A DNA stretch of 53,702 bases from Rubrivivax sp. GTDB lineage: Bacteria; Pseudomonadota; Gammaproteobacteria; Burkholderiales; Burkholderiaceae_C. A program made the position numbers and the translations under genes. The notes below the pieces were generated by a model. That model was not told the DNA's origin and searched no databases. It saw nothing but the letters and a program-made list of their open reading frames with translations. The stretch spans positions 1 to 53,702 of the forward strand of contig JADCGQ010000065.1 in the NCBI GenBank assembly GCA_020248945.1. The letters are read 5' to 3'. Below are positions 47,083 through 53,702 of this stretch, piece after piece. The stretch's first letter is position 1; every line of letters begins with the position of its first letter.

Positions 47083-48006
47083 ATGGCCCAGAGCATCGCC
47101 GCCCCTGCCGCACCCGCCCCGAGAGGCTCGTTGTGGCGCCAATACAGCGCGCTGACCAAGCCGCGCGTGGTGCAGCTGATCGTCTTCTGCGCGCTCATCG
47201 GCATGCTGCTGGCCGAACCCGGCTGGCCGCGCTGGGGCCTGGTGGCGCTGGCCAGCCTGGGCATCTGGCTGGTGGCCGCTGCCGCAGCCGCCTTCAACTG
47301 CCTGGTCGAGCAGCAGATCGACCGCCGCATGGCCCGCACCGCCTGGCGCCCCACGGCCAAGGGCGAGTTGAGCACGACGCAGGCGCTGGTGTTCTCGACC
47401 CTCTTGTGCAGCGCCGGCTGCGCGGTGCTGGCTCTCACCGTGAACGCGCTGACGATGTGGCTGACCCTGGCCACCTTCGTGGGCTACGCGGTGATCTACA
47501 CCGTGGTGCTCAAGCCGCTGACGCCGCAGAACATCGTCATCGGCGGTGCCAGCGGCGCCATGCCGCCGGTGCTGGGCTGGGCCGCGATGACGGGCGAGGT
47601 CGGTGGCGAGGCGATGATCCTGTGCCTGATCATCTTTCTCTGGACGCCGCCGCACTTCTGGGCGCTGGCGCTGTACCGCGTCGAGGACTACCGGCGCGCC
47701 GGCCTGCCGATGCTGCCGGTGACCCACGGCGCCGACTTCACCAAGCTGCAGGTGCTGCTGTACACGCTGGTGCTGTTCGCGGCCACGCTGCTGCCCTGGG
47801 TGTTCCGCTTCAGCGGCCTGATCTACCTGGCCGCGGCCGTGGTCCTGGGCGCGATGTTCGTCGCCTACGCCTTCAGGCTGTGGCGCGACTATTCCGATGC
47901 CCTGGCTCGCCAGACCTTCCGCTTCTCGATCTGGCATCTGTCGCTGCTGTTTGCGGCGCTGCTGGTGGACCATTACCTCGACCCATGGCTATTCGGCGCT
48001 CGTTGA
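47083..48006 (+). CDS. ctaB: Protoheme IX farnesyltransferase (heme O synthase)
   Basis: Adds a farnesyl group to heme B to make heme O, the substrate of CtaA. The 307-residue UbiA-type prenyltransferase has about nine helices, the first Asp-rich motif as [41 protein letters not shown] and [29 protein letters not shown]. Its 3' end overlaps the sco start by 22 bases. Confidence 0.97.
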   Translation: MAQSIAAPAAPAPRGSLWRQYSALTKPRVVQLIVFCALIGMLLAEPGWPRWGLVALASLGIWLVAAAAAAFNCLVEQQIDRRMARTAWRPTAKGELSTTQALVFSTLLCSAGCAVLALTVNALTMWLTLATFVGYAVIYTVVLKPLTPQNIVIGGASGAMPPVLGWAAMTGEVGGEAMILCLIIFLWTPPHFWALALYRVEDYRRAGLPMLPVTHGADFTKLQVLLYTLVLFAATLLPWVFRFSGLIYLAAAVVLGAMFVAYAFRLWRDYSDALARQTFRFSIWHLSLLFAALLVDHYLDPWLFGAR

Positions 48007-48605
48007 TCGCTGCCCTCGGGCTGCTTCCGCTGTTGGCGGCTTGCGACAAGGTGGCCTTGCCTGGCGCGGCCGGTGGCAAGCCGGCGTTCAAGGCCATCGA
48101 CATCACGGGCGCCGAATACGCGCAGGGCCTCGATCTGGCCGATCCGGACGGCAAGCGTCGCACGCTGGCCGAGTTCAAGGGCAAGGTCGTCGTCGTGTTC
48201 TTCGGCTTCACGCACTGCCCCGATGTCTGCCCGACCACGCTGGTGGAACTGGCCGCCGTGAAGAAGCAGCTCGGCGCCGATGGCGAGCGTGTGCAGGGCG
48301 TGTTCGTGACCGTCGACCCCGAGCGCGACACGCCCGAGCTGCTGAAGGCCTACGTCGAGAACTTCGACAAGGGGTTCGTCGCGCTGCGCGGTACACCCGA
48401 AGAGACACGCGCCGTCGCCAAGCACTTCAAGGTGTTCTACAACAAGGTGCCGGGCAAGACCGACACCAGCTACACCGTCGACCACACCGCCGGCAGCTAC
48501 GTGTTCGACGCCGCCGGCAAGATCCGCCTCTTCACGCGCTACGGCAGCGGCGCCGAGGCCTTGGCGCACGATCTGAAGATCCTCCTCAACGAAAAACCGG
48601 CCTGA
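47985..48605 (+). CDS. SCO1/SenC family copper chaperone
   Basis: A 206-residue lipoprotein (signal peptide, lipobox LLAAC) with a thioredoxin fold and the copper-binding CPDVC motif ([15 protein letters not shown]) plus the distal His in [14 protein letters not shown]. It delivers copper to CuA of subunit II. It starts inside ctaB and ends at a bidirectional terminator whose loop is its own stop codon. Confidence 0.95.
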   Translation: MAIRRSLIAALGLLPLLAACDKVALPGAAGGKPAFKAIDITGAEYAQGLDLADPDGKRRTLAEFKGKVVVVFFGFTHCPDVCPTTLVELAAVKKQLGADGERVQGVFVTVDPERDTPELLKAYVENFDKGFVALRGTPEETRAVAKHFKVFYNKVPGKTDTSYTVDHTAGSYVFDAAGKIRLFTRYGSGAEALAHDLKILLNEKPA

Positions 48606-48615
48606 GGCCGGTTTT
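48593..48615. terminator. Bidirectional terminator between sco and rpoH
   Basis: AAAACCGGCC-TGA-GGCCGGTTTT is a perfect 10-base inverted repeat with A and T tracts on its outer ends, so it can serve both strands. The three-base loop is the sco stop codon. It ends about 20 bases from the convergent rpoH stop. Confidence 0.85.
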
Positions 48616-48636
48616 CCATCGGGCTGGGCCGCGGCC

Positions 48637-49560
<924 letters not shown>

Positions 49561-49602
49561 GGTCTCTCGGAGGCCCTCCGGGGGCAGAAGGTTCCACAAA
49601 TA

Positions 49603-49629
49603 TTAGCACTCTGACCTGGAGAGTGCTGA
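49603..49629. promoter_or_regulatory. CIRCE element (HrcA operator) upstream of rpoH
   Basis: TTAGCACTC-N9-GAGTGCTGA matches the CIRCE consensus TTAGCACTC-N9-GAGTGCTAA at 17 of 18 defined bases and has the exact 9-base spacer. It ends 42 bases upstream of the rpoH ATG. On the rpoH strand TAATAT (49600-49605) abuts the element and could be the -10, so HrcA binding would block the promoter. Confidence 0.9.
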
Positions 49630-50017
49630 TGCCGGGAAGGCAAGCGCCAAACAAGCACCGCTTCTACGCTACTTGGCTGTCTGTTTGTCGGTTCTCAGCG
49701 AGTTTCGAACTCTTTGCATTCAGTTCCGAAACGCCTGGAAGAAGAGTGAGTCAAAACTCACAAACGTGACGTCGAGACGGCGAAGCTGCTGGAGTGATCG
49801 GCATGCCGTCTGACCGATCTTGTACGCCGTCCCGGGACCAGGCCGAATCGCAGGCTGATCTGTGGCGGTCACGGCCATTGGTCACCTTGGCCACGATGCG
49901 CGGTGACTGCCATGTTGCGGTCATTGGCCCGGCGACGATGCTGCCTGCTCGCTTACCGCCGCGCTCACCGCCGACGATCCATCGCGGTGACCGCTCTTTC
50001 AACCACGGGGGTGGACG
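49630..50017. other. Intergenic region upstream of rpoH
   Basis: About 390 bases without a convincing gene. Frames on both strands are Arg-rich and unlike any family I know. A small perfect inverted repeat GTGAGT-CAAA-ACTCAC lies at 49746-49761. Composition and lack of coding signal suggest decayed or foreign DNA, in line with the IS remnant further right. Confidence 0.5.
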
Positions 50018-50554
50018 CTATCCCGGGCGCCGAACGGAACGTCGGAATGCCGTGCGCAGCACCGAGGACACCAGGTTTGCCGAGGGCCGGTGGATCGATG
50101 GCGATTCCGCGAGGTAGGTGACGGCGAGCGGGCTCCCCGGTGCCAGCCTCTGATACAGGGCGGCTCCGGCCTCGTCTCGTCCGAAGCTATCCCTGTGACT
50201 GTCGGGAATGGTGTAAGAGCCCACGTAGACGGAGTTCGCGTTGATCGTTTCGCCCGCACCGGTGGTGAAGCGGTAGGCGGCGAACCATGAGGCTCGTGCG
50301 GTTCTTCTGTTGCCCAAGGGACGCTCATAGCGACCCGCTTCAACGGCGTTGTTCACCTGGACGGGGAGCCTTTGGTCAATCTTGCGCCAAAGCGTCACCA
50401 CAACGGCCTCGGTCTGCAGGCCACGGTGAGCGAGCTCGTTGCTGGTTGCGAGCGCTGGCCAGACCAGCAACTCGTTGACCAAGACCGCGCCGAGCAGCAA
50501 AACGGCCCCGATGAGCAGCAGGAGCGGGTCAGGTCGAGAACGCGGTGTGCTCAC
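50018..50554 (-). CDS. DUF3592-like membrane protein
   Basis: A protein of about 178 residues with an N-terminal transmembrane helix (PLLLLIGAVLLLGAVLVNELLV) and a periplasmic domain. The domain carries the DUF3592-like pattern GLQTEAVVVTLWRK ... ASWFAAYRFTTGAGETINA ... LAPGSPLAVTYLAESPSIHRP. The function is unknown. The start is uncertain: a GTG at 50554 or a TTG at 50563, neither with a good ribosome-binding site. The gene lies downstream of the broken pilin on the same strand, so it may have lost its original promoter. Confidence 0.65.
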   Translation of the reverse strand: MSTPRSRPDPLLLLIGAVLLLGAVLVNELLVWPALATSNELAHRGLQTEAVVVTLWRKIDQRLPVQVNNAVEAGRYERPLGNRRTARASWFAAYRFTTGAGETINANSVYVGSYTIPDSHRDSFGRDEAGAALYQRLAPGSPLAVTYLAESPSIHRPSANLVSSVLRTAFRRSVRRPG

Positions 50555-50841
50555 GTGTGGCAAGAGGTATCAGCTGCGGTGGTTCGCGGACCGATCGTTC
50601 ACGGCGGGTCGGGGCCGTTCAGCAAGCGGTCGACGCCGTCGTTGTTCACGGCGACCGGCAGAGCCGGCGTCAGCACGGCGACGATCTCCGCGTTGCGCGG
50701 CGCATAGGAATCTTAAGCACCTCCGCCCAGTCCACATCGGGTGGTGGCGCCCCGCGGCCCAGAATCGTGCTGGATCTGCCGCTGCCGACGCTGCTGTGGC
50801 GCTCTACCGCTACGAACCACGCTGGGTCCAGCGCTCTTGCC

Positions 50842-51288
50842 TCACATGGCCGGCGCGCCGCGGCACTCCACCGGAAGATGCGGGCCGGGCAGTGTGGTGC
50901 GATTACTGCCCTCAGCGATCATCTTTGGAGGAACGCTGGCTTGGCCACACACCCAAGCGATGGGGATCTGCTTGTGGGCAGGCACCATAGCCGGGCGGAG
51001 GCTCAGCACTTTGCCCGCCAAGTTGCGGTTGGACAGCTGGCCGAAACTGATTTGCACGGCACCGCCCTCCACCGCCAATCTACGAAACGTAGTTGCCGAC
51101 GATGCGATCGGCTGGGGGTAGGCCCGCCGAGGCGTTGTCGGCCGGCAGTTTGCCGCTGCGCGCGTACTCAGCGGTGATGGCCTGTTTGGCCATGTCAGCA
51201 AGCGCGAGGCCCTCAGCAACTTGCGCTCGGATGAATCGGTCTTGGTACGAAGGCATGGCCAAGCCGGCCCGATGCTGAGGATGGCGAT
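50842..51288 (-). pseudogene. Type IV pilin gene, truncated and frameshifted
   Basis: On the minus strand the pieces AMPSYQDRFIRAQVAEGLAL, ALADMAKQAITAEYARSGK and GLPPADRIVGNYVS in one frame, and then LAVEGGAVQISFGQ, PIAWVCGQASVPPKM and LPGPHLPVECR in another, form a typical pilin domain with its two C-terminal cysteines. The prepilin leader and most of the N-terminal hydrophobic helix are missing. Only AILSIG remains, joined to transposase sequence. A one-base insertion near 51085 creates a TAG and splits the frames. The gene cannot make pilin. Confidence 0.82.
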
Positions 51289-52230
51289 GACGAAGCGCGG
51301 GTTGGTGCCTTGGTCACCGTACTCCAGCCGCGTGATTACGCGCCGCTCGTGGGGCCAGCTCTTGGCGGCGTAGCTGGACTCGCCGATCAGCCGCTGCTTG
51401 CTGCCGCTGGCCTTGTAGGCGTCGGCCAGAGCGGCCTCGGCCACTTCCACCGCCGCGTGCAGCCTGGCGTTGCGGGCCAGTCCGATCACGTAGCCCACGC
51501 CCGAGCGCTCGCACCACTGCAGCAGCCTGCGGCGACAGAAGCCCGAGTCGGCACGCACGATGAAGCGGGTCGCAGGCCACGCCTGGCGTAGCCGGGCCAC
51601 CAACAGCTTGATCACCGCCGCCGCGTGCCGCGCGCCGTCGATCTTGCTGGGCCGCAGCACGCAAGCCAGCATCGCCTGGCCGCAGAACACGTACAGCGGC
51701 AGGTAGCAGTGGTGGTCGTAGTAGGCGTGGAAGGCGCCCAGTTCCTGTGCCCCGTGCAGCGGCACGTCCGAGGCGTCGATGTCCAGCACCAGCTCCGCAG
51801 GAGGTTTGTCGTGGCTGGCAATGAACTGCGCGGCCAGCACCTCGTGCAGCGCCCAGGCCTGCGCACGCGTGGCCCGGCTCTCCAACCGGCTGAAGGTCGG
51901 CGCCGAGGCCAGCGCCTCATCGCGCCCGACGGCCGTCTGCATCAGCACGTCGCCCCGCAGCGCCTTGTGGTCGTTCAGATCCTCGTAGCCGCAGCACAGC
52001 CCGTACAAGCGCTGCGCCAGCAGATCACGCAACGGGTGCGTGATGCGCTCCGGGTCGCGCGGATCGGGAATCGCTGCAGCCGCCGCGCGGCTCAGCCCAA
52101 GGTGCGCATCGACCTGGCGCAGCAGCAGCAAGCCGCAGTCACTGCTGAGGTCGCCGCCGCTGAAATCAGCCTCGATGACCCGCCGGCCAAAGCGCCCGAA
52201 ATCGATCTTGGCATCCGTACACTGTGGCAT
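51289..52230 (-). pseudogene. IS1380-family transposase, C-terminus missing
   Basis: 314 codons of an IS1380-type DDE transposase from MPQCTDAKIDFGRFGRR. Present are FSGGDLSSDCGLLLLRQVD, the first catalytic Asp region (LVLDIDASDVPLHGAQE), AYYDHHCYLPLYVF and the second Asp in FIVRADSGFCRRRLLQWCE, up to GDQGTNPRFV. The last third, including the catalytic Glu, is gone, replaced by pilin gene sequence. The open frame runs on through the pilin remnant because two frameshifts compensate, giving a chimeric frame of 463 codons from this start. Confidence 0.88.
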
Positions 52231-52335
52231 CGACAGTCCTCGGTCGGCATAGGGGATGAGATACCTATGACAACGCGCCACGGCACGAGGCTGCCGACCT
52301 GATGATGATGAAATTTCCGGGCTAAGTCGGTGAGG
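51289..52335 (-). mobile_element. Truncated IS1380-family insertion sequence
   Basis: The remnant holds the 5' part of the transposase gene and about 100 bases of leader up to around 52310-52335, where GGGCTAAGTCGGTGAGGGC looks like the outer end. The other end is missing, so no terminal-repeat pair or target duplication can be shown. The right boundary is approximate. The deletion end falls inside the pilin gene. Confidence 0.7.
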
Positions 52336-52505
52336 GCGGGTCATTCAGGCCTCAGCGTGATGAAGTGCACCTCTTCAAGCCGAAGCGCGCCGGACTCCAT
52401 CGAAGTGGGGGGGGCTCGCATTCCGCGATGCGGCCTATCATGCATGAAGGTGCATGAGAAGTTAGCCAACTCACCCGTTTGGGGTGCGGACAACAAGGCG
52501 GAGCC

Positions 52506-53435
52506 ATGAACTTTCGACAATGTGCCCGGGCCATTGGCTTTTCAGTGTTGGCCGGGCTGTCGGGCGCTGCACATGCCGACCTGAAGATCGCGGGTTCAGA
52601 CACCCTGGAAGCGTTCATGCAGAACGCGCTGAGCCAGTTCAAGCGCAGTGAAGGCGCGTCCATTCCCGTCACAACCAGCTTCAAAGGATCATCAGCGGGC
52701 CTGCGCGATTTGTGTGAAGGGCGCACGGCCATCGTGCCTGCGTCGTCGCGCATCGACTCTGAGAATCAGCGCCGCTGCGACACCGCCAAGATCGGCTACA
52801 TGGAGTTGCCGATAGCCTTTGACGCGATCGTCGTGATCGCCAATCCCGCACGCGCGGCGCTGGGTGAACTGAACCTGGACGAACTCAAGGCCATCTTTCA
52901 CCCCGATAGCGCTGGCAAGGTGCTGCGCTGGCGTCAGGTGCGTGCGAGCCTGGCGGACACGCCGCTTAGCGTCGTCTCACTCGATACAAAGTCCGGCACC
53001 AACGCCTTCTTCGGTGGCAAGGTCCACGGACTGGCAGGCTTCGTACGGTCTGACGCCAAGGTCAGCAGTCAGCATGCTGACATTCTCCGTATGGTCGCCG
53101 CCGATCCCAATGCCATTGGCTTTGTGTCCATGGGGGCATTGGCCGACTCCCGCGCCGAGGTGTGGAAAGTGCCCATCAACTTTGGCAACGGCCCTGTGAT
53201 GCCCAGCCGCGAAGCGGTGCTCAACGACAGTTATGCACCGCTGTCCCGCCTGATGTACCTGTATGTCAGCAAGGCCGCACTGGCCGAGAAGGACGGCCAC
53301 ACACTGCTGTTCGTGGCCTGGCTGATGGAGCGCGCGGGCAGGCTGGCCTCCTACGAAGGTTTTGTGAGGCTGACCGAAGCCAACTACCAGGACAATCTAC
53401 GCAAACTGCCCGCCCGCAACAGCACCAAGCCTTGA
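52506..53435 (+). CDS. PstS-like phosphate ABC transporter substrate-binding protein
   Basis: A 309-residue periplasmic binding protein with a signal peptide (cleavage after GAAHA, about residue 24). The mature start LKIAGSDTLEAFMQNALSQF is typical of PstS-like (PBP_like_2) proteins, followed by TSFKGSSAGLRDLCEGRTAIVPASSRI and SLDTKSGTNAFF with phosphate-loop-like Ser/Thr residues. AAGGCGGAG precedes the ATG. No pstCAB or pho genes are visible downstream, so it is an isolated copy, possibly a sensor or scavenging protein. It lies beside the IS remnant. Confidence 0.87.
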   Translation: MNFRQCARAIGFSVLAGLSGAAHADLKIAGSDTLEAFMQNALSQFKRSEGASIPVTTSFKGSSAGLRDLCEGRTAIVPASSRIDSENQRRCDTAKIGYMELPIAFDAIVVIANPARAALGELNLDELKAIFHPDSAGKVLRWRQVRASLADTPLSVVSLDTKSGTNAFFGGKVHGLAGFVRSDAKVSSQHADILRMVAADPNAIGFVSMGALADSRAEVWKVPINFGNGPVMPSREAVLNDSYAPLSRLMYLYVSKAALAEKDGHTLLFVAWLMERAGRLASYEGFVRLTEANYQDNLRKLPARNSTKP

Positions 53436-53565
53436 CGAAGGGGCTTCCGCCAACCAATCGTCCGCGCTGTCTCCACCCGGGGATCGAAAGCCGGTCACCC
53501 CCTTCCCCCCCGCGTCAGAATACTTGTCGCCTCCATAGAACCCGGCTGTTCCTGACTTCTCGTTC

Positions 53566-53702
53566 ATGAACATGGGTGGTGTGAGGCTGTGGAGCTTGTG
53601 GGCGAAGGTCGGCGCGGTGGGCCACGCGACAGCGTTGTCCCCGGCAAGCCGGCCGGTGCGCGAAGCGCATCGTCCACAAATCCGCAGCCTGCGCCGCGGC
53701 CG
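53566..53702 (+). CDS. Possible partial reading frame at the right edge
   Basis: An ATG-initiated frame (MNMGGVRLWSLWAKVGAVGH...) stays open for 45 codons to the window end. I do not recognise it, and GC-rich DNA often gives chance frames of this size. Low confidence; the sequence to the right is needed. Confidence 0.2.
   Translation, partial: MNMGGVRLWSLWAKVGAVGHATALSPASRPVREAHRPQIRSLRRG

Noticed and set aside
49751..50117. Frames of 80-107 codons on both strands upstream of rpoH
   Set aside because: Arg-rich, no recognisable motif, no ribosome-binding site, overlapping each other on opposite strands.
52352..52753. Minus-strand frame covering the start of the PstS-like gene
   Set aside because: It is antisense to a well-supported signal peptide and binding-protein domain and shows no family features of its own.

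Overview
The window is a high-GC (about 68-70%) stretch of a betaproteobacterial chromosome. Gene content and order point to the Burkholderiales, and within them to the Rubrivivax/Leptothrix/Ideonella/Methylibium-like group. The basis is the ffh - ccsA-like - PP0621 - pilS - pilR block, the yqgE-yqgF-pyrR-pyrB-pyrC' operon, and the long cytochrome oxidase cluster with its small Burkholderiales-type accessory proteins. The genus is an inference. Nearly everything is core chromosome. Mobile or decayed DNA is seen only near 49.6-52.4 kb and possibly at the left edge.

Layout. 0-2.1 kb: edge fragment, DUF2726 protein and ffh on the minus strand. 2.1-7.2 kb: CcsA-like membrane protein, PP0621 protein, the PilS/PilR two-component pair and AmpD. 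7.2-12.1 kb: class Ia ribonucleotide reductase nrdA and nrdB behind a promoter with tandem NrdR boxes. 12.3-16.7 kb: Lys/Ala-repeat histone H1-like protein, a hypothetical protein of mixed base composition, purE, purK and Sua5/TsaC. 16.8-20.1 kb: two SGNH-hydrolase paralogues (one apparently inactive), an OmpW porin and SemiSWEET. 20.1-27.5 kb: dacB, tsaB-rimI-type 4 UDG, glmU, DUF6279 lipoprotein and photolyase. 27.5-33.0 kb: a tightly overlapping operon yqgE-ruvX-pyrR-pyrB-pyrC'-plsC-prs-like. 33.1-38.5 kb: gpmA, rhodanese, grxC, secB, gpsA, trmL, comF and a BioC-like protein. 38.7-48.6 kb: assembly and structural genes of an aa3-type cytochrome c oxidase (DUF2244, ctaC, ctaD, small protein, ctaG, DUF2970, ctaE, then DUF2909, surf1, SCO-like, ctaA, ctaB, sco). 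48.6-49.6 kb: rpoH under a CIRCE element. 50.0-52.3 kb: DUF3592 protein, a broken type IV pilin gene and a truncated IS1380-type transposase fused to it. 52.5-53.4 kb: a PstS-like periplasmic protein.

How the genes work together. The cox block encodes oxidase subunits I-III, heme A synthesis (CtaB, CtaA), copper delivery (CtaG, SCO, a second SCO-like protein) and SURF1. The pyr operon encodes ATCase with a dihydroorotase-like partner that has lost its metal-binding histidines, so that partner is probably structural. nrdAB, purEK, pyrBC' and the PRPP-synthetase-like gene all feed nucleotide supply. PilSR controls type IV pilin transcription in relatives, and one pilin gene in this window has been destroyed by an IS.

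I did not find a convincing wholly new multi-gene system. The observations most worth checking are regulatory and evolutionary: CIRCE at rpoH, tandem NrdR boxes, leaderless-looking promoters, the IS/pilin chimera, the inactive PyrC' and SGNH paralogues, and divergent genes whose start codons share one CATG.
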